DNA of 64,000 nt, taken from contig CAJUAT010000003.1 in the NCBI GenBank assembly GCA_910584525.1, positions 1 to 64,000 of the forward strand. The letters are read 5' to 3'. The notes under the pieces were generated by a model. The model saw only the letters and a list, made by a program, of their open reading frames with translations. It ran no database searches and was not told where the DNA came from. The DNA comes from an uncultured Muribaculaceae bacterium. GTDB lineage: Bacteria > Bacteroidota > Bacteroidia > Bacteroidales > Muribaculaceae. Shown piece by piece: positions 52,735 to 61,218 of the stretch (position 1 is its first letter; every line of letters starts with the position of its first letter). Made by a program: the position numbers and the translations under genes.

Positions 52735-52784
52735 ATCATTTTTTCACAATATCGCGTAACTAGAATCTTTGCGATACCGTCGAA

Positions 52785-53113
52785 GAATTGAGATTCTCTA
52801 AGGAATCTTCGCCTTTTAGTGAGAGAAGAAACTCTGCGCCTCTACGGTTCTTTGCGTGAGATAAAAAAAATACGTGTCGTTCCCATTCAGTTCTGTGATT
52901 CCCCAAAATTAGTCAGAGCCGGCAGATAATTCAAAATTCAACATTCACAAATTCAAAATTATCTTCTCCCTGCCGCTTCTGTGCCAACATCTGAAAATTA
53001 GTGTGGCAGTCAACCAAAATCAGGAAAAGACAGTGGCGATAAAAAGTTCAGTGAACTCTCCGTGTTGTTCCCTTTAAATTCTGTGATTCCCCAAAATGAG
53101 TCAGAGCCGGCAT
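52785..53113 (+). repeat. Repeat block: partial family C then family A, copy 3
   Basis: CTCTGCGCCTCTACGGTTC (partial C) is followed by two family A segments containing CAGTTCTGTGATTCCCCAAAA, AGTCAGAGCCGGCA, CTGCCGCTTCTGTGCC, CTGAAAATTAGTGTGGC and GTGAACTCTCCGTG. It fills the 52702-53100 gap and provides the stop and last codons of the GT4 gene at 53101. Confidence 0.8.
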
Positions 53114-54234
53114 ATTTTTGCGCTATCGAGTCGCGAGTAAAGCTCCGCTATCTGCTGCCGGTATTTCTCGTATGAGAAATCCGCGGCGCGTCTTATGGAT
53201 GCCGTTGACATCCGATTTAAATCTGCTGTCGCAGCCAATATCTTAGCCGCCATGTCATCTGCATCTTCCGGCCTGTGCAGACAGCCGCAGCCGCTGTCGC
53301 CCAGCACTTCGGGCAGGCCGCCCGTGTCGGCCACCACCGGCACGCAGCCGCGTGCCATCCCCTCGACTGCCGTCAGTCCGAATCCCTCGCTGCGCGACGG
53401 CATAAGAAGCAGATCTATGGCATCGTAATATGCCTGCAGCTTATTCTGAGGTTGACGCCCGGCGAACTCCACTTTTCCCTCTATGCCCATCTCCTTGGCC
53501 TGACGCTCCATCAGTTGCCTCTGGGTGCCGTCGCCGACCACCAGCAGCCGCAGTCGCGAATCTTGCGACGCTGCCTTTGCAAATGCCGGAACCACAAGGT
53601 CCATACCTTTGATATGTTCCAGTCTTGATACCACGCCTATCGTAATCGGCTCGCCAGAAGCTTTCGCCTTGCGAGGCTCTGTGAGAAGGCTGATATGTGA
53701 AGGTATATTGTTATAGATGGTGAAATGTTTTGACGGCGTGCCGTCAAAGAGTTTGCTGTCGCCGAAATAACTTTTCTCGGCAAGCTGCGTGATGCACTGG
53801 AAGCCCGACAGACAATGGTCGGTCAGGAAGCGAATGAGCTTGATACCGTTGGGGGAGTAGATATCGCCGGCGGTGTGGGTAGTGGCTATTATTTTCTTCA
53901 CGCCTAAGGCTTTCAGTATAAGTATCGTCAATGCGCCGGGAGCCATATACTGCACATGGACAATGTCCGGTTTTGTTGCTTTTACTGTTGCCCGGAGTCC
54001 TTTCCATAGATGGAGTGCCGTCTTTCTGATCCCTGATGGTCGTTTGCCATATGGGGAGAGGAGTCTGACCCTGGTGCCGGCATGGCGATAGCGTTCCGCC
54101 ATAGCGTCGTCATACTCGAAATAACATGCCACCGTGACGTTGTGTCCGGCGGCGATAAGTGCCTGGGCAAGGCTCAGTGTCTGTATCTCAGTGCCGCCCG
54201 TAAGCAGACAGGGTATTCCTATCAGTACATTCAT
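53101..54234 (-). CDS. Glycosyltransferase family 4
   Basis: 377 aa GT-B fold. The N-terminus CLLTGGTEIQTLSLAQALI carries the acceptor-side glycine loop. The donor side has GVVSRLEHIKGMDLVVPAF and SRSEGFGLTAVEGMARGCVP (E-x7-E). No membrane segment. The reading frame ends inside a family A repeat, with KICRL encoded by repeat sequence, so the original C-terminus may have been replaced. Base composition is GC-richer than the neighbouring polymerase. Confidence 0.9.
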   Translation of the reverse strand: MNVLIGIPCLLTGGTEIQTLSLAQALIAAGHNVTVACYFEYDDAMAERYRHAGTRVRLLSPYGKRPSGIRKTALHLWKGLRATVKATKPDIVHVQYMAPGALTILILKALGVKKIIATTHTAGDIYSPNGIKLIRFLTDHCLSGFQCITQLAEKSYFGDSKLFDGTPSKHFTIYNNIPSHISLLTEPRKAKASGEPITIGVVSRLEHIKGMDLVVPAFAKAASQDSRLRLLVVGDGTQRQLMERQAKEMGIEGKVEFAGRQPQNKLQAYYDAIDLLLMPSRSEGFGLTAVEGMARGCVPVVADTGGLPEVLGDSGCGCLHRPEDADDMAAKILAATADLNRMSTASIRRAADFSYEKYRQQIAELYSRLDSAKICRL

Positions 54235-54236
54235 CT

Positions 54237-54416
54237 TTACCAGGTTTTGACGTGGGTCCTGTTATTTTTTTTTGACGGAAGAACAGGAGAATAGGATGGT
54301 CGGGTACTGGGTACGAAATTTGATTTCTTGTCCCATATCAGGCATATGGCCACAAGCGACGCCAACACGCCCATAAAGGTGGAACTGTTGCCGTTGAAGA
54401 TAGCGCAGGAAAGCAT
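54237..54416 (-). pseudogene. Possible membrane-protein remnant
   Basis: A short frame reading MLSCAIFNGNSSTFMGVLA then SLVAICLIWDKKSN looks like the last transmembrane helix and tail of a polytopic protein, perhaps a polymerase or transporter of an older locus version. It ends inside a family B fragment (54270-54310). Otherwise the 54235-54529 gap shows nothing. Weak call. Confidence 0.25.
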
Positions 54417-54529
54417 GATAGTCGATTATGAGTCAGAGAAGCTTGCCGAGTTTCCTTTTCATATGAAGCAGGAACGGCTTTGTGTCTCTCCAATTTCACC
54501 ATAACAAGGTGTCGGTAGTTGTAATTACC

Positions 54530-55591
54530 TTATTTTTGGGGGAGAGCAGTAATGTACCGCCTGATATTCATGATTTTTCTCTTTAGGGTTGTCTTCGAAT
54601 CTTTACTTGTTACGGTCAGGCTGTTTACGTGCTTATAGCCGTTGCTCCAGCCGGATTTGTATGTTTCGTCGCCTCGCAGATGGTCGAATGTTGCGTATCC
54701 CAGTTTTATAGCGCGCAGCACAAGATGGTATAGGTGAATCTTTACGGGTGAGAATTTCAGGTAATCCTGATTCCCTGCAGGCATATAATAATAGTATGTG
54801 CCGTTGAATGAGAAACCGAGATGCCATGCGATTTCAACATCGCCACATTTAAGAACCGAGAAATGGACCACGCCTTCCTTAAGACCATATTTCAAAAGAT
54901 TCTCATGGAAATGAGGAGCCTTGTAAGCATTGGGCCATCGTAGAGTGTGTTGGCGCATAAATTCGGCACAAGTATCTTTCGGGATACTTTCAAAGTCGCG
55001 ATATTCAACGATTCGCAGTTCTCCATGTTCATTTATGCGTCTTATCTGACGGCGAATATCGCCCCGCAGGGATGTGCTGAAAAACGACATCAATGCCTCC
55101 TCGTTGTCGATATCCTTTAAATCAAGGTAAGGGCACATCTCATTCTGCACCCAACCCTCGGAAGAGGGAAGGACATTATCGGTCACGCCGTCGAGACATA
55201 TGATGTCGAAACTGAATTGATTTTGAAGAAACACTTTCAGTTCTTCCAAGAACTGCTTGATTTCGGCGTTGTCCGGAATTCTTTGGAACAGAGGATCATG
55301 ATAATCATAATCGCTGTAACCAATGGCTATTATGTTTTTGAGGAATGCGTGTTTCCAGTTGCGCCTCCATAGTGCCATAGGGAATACAACGTGATTATTA
55401 TGAGAATTTCCTGTCACTATGAAAAAGTCGATATGCCGTAATGGTCTGTATGTCTCTATCCACGCCTCCATGAGCGCGGGATGGAAGAACACATGACTGT
55501 CGGCAGACGAAGTCACAGCATCATCCAAAAGTCGACGTACCTCATCGTCAACTTTACCAAATTCCTTAATACTGAATTTCCAATCACTCAT
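54530..55591 (-). CDS. GNAT/FemAB-like acyltransferase (CelD/BcsL type)
   Basis: 353 aa. The C-terminal two thirds match the acetyltransferase_6 (CelD-like) fold: LRGDIRRQIRRINEHG (basic helix after the central sheet), HLGFSFNGTYYYYMPAGN and FDHLRGDETYKSGW near the end. These enzymes acylate amino sugars or are linked to exopolysaccharide loci. No signal or membrane segment, so cytosolic; likely modifies a sugar-nucleotide or lipid-linked intermediate before export. Confidence 0.82.
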   Translation of the reverse strand: MSDWKFSIKEFGKVDDEVRRLLDDAVTSSADSHVFFHPALMEAWIETYRPLRHIDFFIVTGNSHNNHVVFPMALWRRNWKHAFLKNIIAIGYSDYDYHDPLFQRIPDNAEIKQFLEELKVFLQNQFSFDIICLDGVTDNVLPSSEGWVQNEMCPYLDLKDIDNEEALMSFFSTSLRGDIRRQIRRINEHGELRIVEYRDFESIPKDTCAEFMRQHTLRWPNAYKAPHFHENLLKYGLKEGVVHFSVLKCGDVEIAWHLGFSFNGTYYYYMPAGNQDYLKFSPVKIHLYHLVLRAIKLGYATFDHLRGDETYKSGWSNGYKHVNSLTVTSKDSKTTLKRKIMNIRRYITALPQK

Positions 55592-55604
55592 AAAGCATTG
55601 TTTT

Positions 55605-55770
55605 TTGACAGGAGAATGGGAGAACAGGAGGATTAGACATGATTTTTGACGAATGAATAGGAATGATGGTATAATTTTGATAGTAGTATATTAAGTCGGC
55701 TCTTCCGTTGGTGAAAGAATACTCAACCCTTCTGTTTTGTCAGAAATCGAGTAAGTTATACTGTCGAAAA
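55605..55770. repeat. Repeat family B, degenerate copies
   Basis: GACAGGAGAATGGGAGAACAGGAGG, a later TCTTCCGTTGGTGAAAGAATAC and ACTGTCGAAAAAGAGAG are diverged B units between the GNAT and PIG-L genes. Confidence 0.55.
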
Positions 55771-55776
55771 AGAGAG

Positions 55777-56499
55777 TTAGCGGACTTTGAAGTACAGTTC
55801 GCGTTTGGCACTGTTGGCTTCGAGGAAGAGTGGGGGGAGCACTCCGCTCCACGGTTTGCCGCATGGCGCGAGAGGGGAGACGTAGGCATCCATTGCCTTA
55901 AGTTTCAATGCATGCTCTTCCGGAGTCATCGGCAACCGACGCGCATTATGCCAGTCGAGACCTCGCCATACATTGTAATACCACATCCACACGCAGTATT
56001 CCCAGATTTCCGCTGATGCCGGAGCAATATCCCTGACAATCTTGGCCGTATTGATATGGTCAGGCCATCCCTCGCCCCAATGGGGTACAAATACAGACTC
56101 CGGATTTATATCAGCGACAAGCTGTCGCAGTTTCTTCACTTCCGGGTCATTGCCGTTGATATTGCCGTCGGCAAAATTCAGCTCATGAATATGCGATTCC
56201 GGAATGCCGAGAATCGTGAGGGCATTCCGTGTAAGCCGCCGTCGCGCTTTTATAATTTCTTCCTTGGAAGTATTGCAGCAACTGGTATGAGAGCCTTCAC
56301 CTCCTGTCATGACAACGATATGAGGAATCCGACCCTGCCGCACAAGTCGCGCAATCAACCCTCCGCAACCTATCACCTCGTCATCCGGATGAGGAGCAAA
56401 TATCAACACATTCGTATCTATGCCAATTTCATGTAAACCTGATAATCTGAACTGTTTAGTCAGAATTATCAGTTGTCGTAGAAAATTCTTTATCGACAT
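55777..56499 (-). CDS. PIG-L family N-acetyl sugar deacetylase
   Basis: 240 aa zinc-dependent deacetylase of the LmbE/PIG-L fold. The metal motif is APHPDDEVIGCGG (residues 35-47), with a second histidine in PDHINTAKIV near residue 148. It removes acetyl groups from GlcNAc-type sugars; next to a GNAT gene it suggests removal of acetyl and replacement by another acyl group on an amino sugar. Cytosolic. Confidence 0.9.
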   Translation of the reverse strand: MSIKNFLRQLIILTKQFRLSGLHEIGIDTNVLIFAPHPDDEVIGCGGLIARLVRQGRIPHIVVMTGGEGSHTSCCNTSKEEIIKARRRLTRNALTILGIPESHIHELNFADGNINGNDPEVKKLRQLVADINPESVFVPHWGEGWPDHINTAKIVRDIAPASAEIWEYCVWMWYYNVWRGLDWHNARRLPMTPEEHALKLKAMDAYVSPLAPCGKPWSGVLPPLFLEANSAKRELYFKVR

Positions 56500-56523
56500 T
56501 ATAATCTAAAAAATGAGATGTGC

Positions 56524-57951
56524 TTACTTCCGTAAGTTGCGCAATTCTTTAACTTCGGGGAATTTGAATATTATAGCGCCAAATACATACACAATAATAC
56601 CAACACTCACAGAACAAATAAGAGATATGATGCCATTGCCTAACAAAGTTGCCATTGATTTTGCAAATATGTACATTACAATGCATAAAATTAGTGTATT
56701 ACCAACATCTTTAATTTGGCGGAATATACTCATTTTTAAAAATTTACCAGTATAATATGTATTCCAGACCAAACTAAGAAGAGATCCTATTATACTACCA
56801 TAGCATAACATTTTTAAACCGAAAGGAACTGTTGCGGCAAGAATGATGACTCCTTGAATTTTTTTAATCACCTCAAGTCGAAAAAACAAATCGCTTCGGC
56901 CGATGACGGCTAAATAATTCAGGTTTATGGCATGAATAGGATACCACATCTCCGCAAAAACAATTATTGATAGAAGAGATGCGGTAAAAATCCATTTATC
57001 AGTATATAGGATTGTTACAAGAGGATATGCTACCGCACCCATTCCCATGCATAGGGGAAAGATAATGAACGCTGATAGTTTGATAATTCTACGGTAACCG
57101 TCTTTAAGAGCTTCTGTATCGTTCTGCAATTTACTGAGTGTAGGGAATGTTACGGATTGTAATATGGATGTCGGCATTGAAGATGTCAAACGGGATAGAC
57201 CATATGATCTATCATAAAATGCCAAATCAGAAGCTTTATATATTTTCCCAATCACCATGGTAGATATATTTCCATATATACCTCCGAGAAGTTGAGATGC
57301 AAACAATTTGGAAGAAAATCCAAATAACTCTTTTAGGCTACTTTTTGAGATTATAAATGAAGGTCTCCACTTTACTTGGTGCCAAAAACAAATGGTTGTT
57401 ATGGTAGTCAATGTGAGATTCTGATATACGAGAGCCCAGACTTTAAAATCTTTATAAGCAAGGACAATACCAACTATACCAGATATCAATAGTCCTAAAA
57501 GATTATATTTAGTCATAGCCTTGAAGTTCATCTTTGATGTGAGGATAGTTCGATGAACTCCTGATAGAGAGCCAATTATCAAGCCGGAAGCTGTAACTCT
57601 CAATATCAAGGACAGGGTGGGCATAGAATAGAATGAAGCTATAGCAGGTGCACAAAAAAACAGTATTATGTAACATAATACTGAGATTATAATATTTACC
57701 CAATATACACTGCTATAATCTTCTTGAGTGCAATCAAGTTTTCGTATGAGTGCAGTTGAGAATCCTGCATTAATAAAGATATCTGAGATGCTTATAAAGA
57801 CAGCAAGCATTGCAATCATACCGAATTGATCCGGCATGATTAGCCTTGCCAATATTACGGATACAACAAAAGTTATACATTGTCTGCCACCGGTCTCGGC
57901 TAACTGCCAAAGAATTCCTTTAACCGCCTTTTGTTTGAGGTTTTCAGACAT
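56524..57951 (-). CDS. Wzx-like polysaccharide flippase (MOP superfamily)
   Basis: 475 aa with 12-14 transmembrane helices. The N-terminal signature GILWQLAETGGRQCITFVV, with the PDQFGMIAMLAVFI segment, is typical of the WzxC/MviN-type MOP family exporters. It flips undecaprenyl-linked repeat units across the inner membrane for polymerisation. Strongly AT-rich like the adjacent GT2 gene. Confidence 0.9.
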   Translation of the reverse strand: MSENLKQKAVKGILWQLAETGGRQCITFVVSVILARLIMPDQFGMIAMLAVFISISDIFINAGFSTALIRKLDCTQEDYSSVYWVNIIISVLCYIILFFCAPAIASFYSMPTLSLILRVTASGLIIGSLSGVHRTILTSKMNFKAMTKYNLLGLLISGIVGIVLAYKDFKVWALVYQNLTLTTITTICFWHQVKWRPSFIISKSSLKELFGFSSKLFASQLLGGIYGNISTMVIGKIYKASDLAFYDRSYGLSRLTSSMPTSILQSVTFPTLSKLQNDTEALKDGYRRIIKLSAFIIFPLCMGMGAVAYPLVTILYTDKWIFTASLLSIIVFAEMWYPIHAINLNYLAVIGRSDLFFRLEVIKKIQGVIILAATVPFGLKMLCYGSIIGSLLSLVWNTYYTGKFLKMSIFRQIKDVGNTLILCIVMYIFAKSMATLLGNGIISLICSVSVGIIVYVFGAIIFKFPEVKELRNLRK

Positions 57952-58017
57952 AGTGTGAATTATCGGCCGATTAATATTATTTAATCAGAAATCCGTAAGA
58001 AGCTACAAATATTATGA

Positions 58018-58968
58018 TTATATCTTAATATTAAATCCCATCACGCGAAGCATGGTCTTTATAAGAATCACATTATAAGACCACTTGAATCGATAATTAC
58101 AAATTCCTTTGGAAAGACTCGCCATGGAAGGGGAGAGACATAGACAATCAATAATGTATTGACGTTTGGCAGATTGTTTTCCGTATATCAGCCATTGCTT
58201 TTTTTCGTAATCAGTGAGACTGTTTTCAGGAAGGTCTTCTATGATAAGATATTGGCATAGTCTCTCTGATTTATATTTTGCAAGATTGTTTTGGCTGAAT
58301 GTTTCATTATTGCCATGAATCCGCCAGAAATACGCATCATCTATCGTTACGACGACATGACCTAAAACAGAATATCTAATTACGCCGTGGAAGTCTGACT
58401 GAATACCGGAATATGTGTAACACTTCCCGTCTTTTAAAGCAAGCTCTCTTTTATAGAGTGCTCCTTGATGAGAAAAATATGCTCCGTGGAAAAGATTCTT
58501 AAAATATTCAACACCATCAAGTATATAGGTGTCCTTGGCTATACACTTGATGGCTAAATCTTTAATGTTTTGTGAAAATCCATGTAGGGCATGACAACAC
58601 ACTATTTTGGGGTCTGATGAGACATATTTCATTAGTCGCGAAATATATCTATTATCGGTATAAAAATCGTCTCCATCAAGGTTAATGACCCATTCCCCTG
58701 TGGCAAGATCATATAAAGTGTGATGATAATTGCCGACTCTACCTAAATTTCGTGCGTTCCTGAAATATCTAAATCTTGTATCTGTTTCGTATTTTTTGGC
58801 TATTATCCCTGTTTTATCTTTAGAAAAATCGTCAGATACAATTACTTCCAGATTGGGATAATCCTGGTTTAACGAGCTTTCTATAGCTTCTCCTATATAA
58901 TCTTCCTGATTATATGTAGGTATCATTATAGTTACTTTAGGGTATGTTTTCATATGCTTTGGCTTCAT
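58018..58968 (-). CDS. Glycosyltransferase family 2 (AT-rich)
   Basis: 316 aa GT-A fold: IMIPTYNQEDYIGEAIESSL at the start, VIVSDDFSKDKTG, and the metal-binding DGDDFY motif near residue 99. MKPKHMKTYPKV gives two possible starts six codons apart; the first is used. No transmembrane helix. Likely adds an early sugar of the repeat. Confidence 0.88.
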   Translation of the reverse strand: MKPKHMKTYPKVTIMIPTYNQEDYIGEAIESSLNQDYPNLEVIVSDDFSKDKTGIIAKKYETDTRFRYFRNARNLGRVGNYHHTLYDLATGEWVINLDGDDFYTDNRYISRLMKYVSSDPKIVCCHALHGFSQNIKDLAIKCIAKDTYILDGVEYFKNLFHGAYFSHQGALYKRELALKDGKCYTYSGIQSDFHGVIRYSVLGHVVVTIDDAYFWRIHGNNETFSQNNLAKYKSERLCQYLIIEDLPENSLTDYEKKQWLIYGKQSAKRQYIIDCLCLSPSMASLSKGICNYRFKWSYNVILIKTMLRVMGFNIKI

Positions 58969-58999
58969 ATATAGTTTTTAATATAGTTTGTGCTAAAAA

Positions 59000-59995
59000 T
59001 TATTTTTCGAATTTGAATCCGTTGCATATATACCTTCCGAATCCTTGTGTCAGGTGCTTAATCGTAGGCCAGGGTGTATATACAAACATTTTCCACGCGG
59101 TAGTTATATTCTTAGGAAATAGATCCCACCTTGATAGCATGGTGCCTACGCACCTCGGAATAGTGATTTGTTTACACGCTTTTTCATAATCTCCGCCTAT
59201 CAATTTCCCCAATTGGATTACGGTAAGGTTTGCATTTGTCGGATCGTGAGAGATAGCAGCTACGGCACCTGTATTATGCTTATTGTACACACTTAATGCT
59301 TCGCCGAAATTCCATAATTTACCATAATGATCTGCGGCCAATATTAACTGACCATCTCCGAATGCCGCATTTTTTATGTATGCGATTTTACGATAAAAAT
59401 CACTATTCAACACTTCCGTACGCATTACAATTGATGCTGTAGGAATATTTTCGGTGACTCTTCCATCAGAAATCCTTATTTGGCCAGTAGTTGGCAATCC
59501 GATAACAATATCTTCATGAGTTCCATTTTCATAACGGCCTATCGCATTATGACAGCTGAGTGTATATTCTGGCTGAGTTTCAAGAATATCCACCTGTTTC
59601 TGGAGCTTTTCGGGGCTGGTCCAGTAGTCGTCGCCTTCGCAATAGGCGACGTATTTGGCGCCGGTGGCGTTGATGGCGGCGTTCATCACGGCGCCCAAAG
59701 AGCCGTCGGGCTGTGAATACTGGTTCTCTTCCTCGAAGATGGGCTTGATGATGTCGGGATATTTTTCGGCGTACTCGCGCAGGATGGCGGCGGTCCCGTC
59801 GGTCGACTTGTCTTCGTGCACTATCGCCACATACGGAAAGTCGGTCTGCTGGCTCACGAATCCTTCCAGTGCGTCGCGCAGGAATCGCTCGTGGTTGTAA
59901 GTGATGCAGTGGATGGCCACCAGAGGACGCTGAATCTCACAATCAGCCTTGATTTTATCTATATAAATCTGTGCTATGCTGTTTACTGTTCCCAT
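59000..59995 (-). CDS. Glycosyltransferase family 2, first gene of the polysaccharide operon
   Basis: 331 aa from the ATG giving MGTVNSIAQIYIDK. The longer reading from 60151 is rejected because it runs into the family A repeat. GT2 features: VAIHCITYNHERFLRDAL, AIVHEDKSTDGTA and the metal motif YCEGDDYW. The 5' part is GC-rich and the 3' part AT-rich, which may mark recombination within the gene. The promoter was not recognised in the 100 bp upstream. Confidence 0.88.
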   Translation of the reverse strand: MGTVNSIAQIYIDKIKADCEIQRPLVAIHCITYNHERFLRDALEGFVSQQTDFPYVAIVHEDKSTDGTAAILREYAEKYPDIIKPIFEEENQYSQPDGSLGAVMNAAINATGAKYVAYCEGDDYWTSPEKLQKQVDILETQPEYTLSCHNAIGRYENGTHEDIVIGLPTTGQIRISDGRVTENIPTASIVMRTEVLNSDFYRKIAYIKNAAFGDGQLILAADHYGKLWNFGEALSVYNKHNTGAVAAISHDPTNANLTVIQLGKLIGGDYEKACKQITIPRCVGTMLSRWDLFPKNITTAWKMFVYTPWPTIKHLTQGFGRYICNGFKFEK

Positions 59996-60098
59996 ATTCT
60001 TATATCTCACGTTAACGACAGAGGATTTATTATATCTTGTATTGTTTTTTTCAAGACCGATGCCTCGTGGAAGGTAACCCCCGATGCTCCTTCTATGT

Positions 60099-60337
60099 AT
60101 CACAGAACTGAACCGGAACTGCACCGAAAGTTCACAGAACTTTGGCCACACTAATTTACAGAGTGCTCACAGAAGCGGCAGGGAGAAGATAATTTTGAAT
60201 TTATGAATGTTGAATTTTGAATTGAGTGCCGCTTGTGTGACTTGCCTCGTAGAGGCAAGTCATGGTTAACCCCGCCTTTACGGGCTACGACGGCGCCAGC
60301 CGGCGATAGCGAGTCAGGTATTGGGCTTACCCGACTC
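60099..60337 (-). repeat. Composite repeat A-D, left direct copy flanking the defence-like cassette
   Basis: ATCACAGAACTGAACCGGAA through GCCACACTAATTTACAG, CACAGAAGCGGCAGGGAG and the D blocks (TTGCCTCG-like palindrome, CATGGTTAACCCCGCC). Nearly identical to 63558-63787 in the same orientation. With the B units after it, it fills 59996-60472. Confidence 0.9.
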
Positions 60338-60455
60338 TCCCGTTCTCCCGTTCTCCGGTCAAAAGAGGCAGTTCTACCATCAGATAAGCTTACCCGACTC
60401 TCCCGTTCTCCCGTTCTCCTGTCAAAAAGACGAGTCGTTTCTCCCGTCTATGAGG
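60325..60455. repeat. Repeat family B, double copy downstream of the cassette
   Basis: Two units of CTTACCCGACTCTCCCGTTC followed by TCCCGTTCTCC, spaced about 67 bp. Confidence 0.75.
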
Positions 60456-60472
60456 GGCGTGGCCTGGCGGCC

Positions 60473-61210
60473 TTACGCCTTCTTGCGGTAACGGTTGAAC
60501 CGCACTTCGTCTATCGGCCTCAAGATGTAGGTGAAATCGGTTGTGGTCTCTCCAAGATGGTCAAGGCCGCTCGTCATGATAATCTCCACCTCTCCGTCAA
60601 CTATCATGTAACGGTCATGATAGCCCTTTAAATCTTTACGCTCCGTAAAAGTCCACTTGTCACAGTGCCTTTTCAGCGATTCCAGAAGCTTGGCCGGCAT
60701 CGCATTGTACTCGATCTCAAGTTTCTTTTGAGGAAGAATCTCTTTCAGCAGCCTGTCCAAGGTAGACTTTTCCGACAGATAATTGTCGTAGACAAGTACC
60801 TTTTTTGCATGTGAGAGAATCGACTTTATATGAGTCTTCCCGAAGTCGCGGACTTCGGCCATGTCAAAAGTAGCCGAATAATTGTTCTCCAGCTTGGGCT
60901 GCTTCATTATATTCACATACGGGAAATCATTTCTGGTTTTGCTCAGTATCACACGGTTGGTTGAATTGAGCAACGCCAGCTCTTCCAGACTTTGCCGTGT
61001 AAGTCCGTTGCGGGCCATCTGCTCCTTCTCGTTGGCTGGAATCTCTATACCGCATCGTTCCGCCTGTGCTATGTTGAATACAAGACCATTATTGTAATAA
61101 TGAAACAGCTTTTTCACCACTGCCAGATCCACTGCTTCGCCATTCCGGATTTTGTGATAGTCCGTGAACAGGTCATCATCCATTACCGTACCTTTCGACC
61201 GTCGTGCCAT
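60473..61210 (-). CDS. PLD-like protein, third gene of a DUF262/ATPase cassette
   Basis: 245 aa, soluble. Near the C-terminus H198-D-R200 with D205 forms an HxRx4D motif, followed by TSGLDHL (S214). This resembles the single-motif phospholipase-D-like domain found in several nuclease or MIT_C-type proteins, with Arg in place of the usual Lys. Upstream is a segment with KKVLVYDNYLSEKSTLDRLL, a typical PLD-family strand-helix start. It could act as the nuclease or another effector of the system. Last of three tightly spaced genes (8 nt after the ATPase). Function inferred. Confidence 0.6.
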   Translation of the reverse strand: MARRSKGTVMDDDLFTDYHKIRNGEAVDLAVVKKLFHYYNNGLVFNIAQAERCGIEIPANEKEQMARNGLTRQSLEELALLNSTNRVILSKTRNDFPYVNIMKQPKLENNYSATFDMAEVRDFGKTHIKSILSHAKKVLVYDNYLSEKSTLDRLLKEILPQKKLEIEYNAMPAKLLESLKRHCDKWTFTERKDLKGYHDRYMIVDGEVEIIMTSGLDHLGETTTDFTYILRPIDEVRFNRYRKKA

Positions 61211-61218
61211 AGTGCGCT

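Noticed and set aside
59996..60151. N-terminal extension of the first glycosyltransferase
   Set aside because: The extra residues are encoded by the family A repeat; the GT2 fold begins just after ATG 59995.
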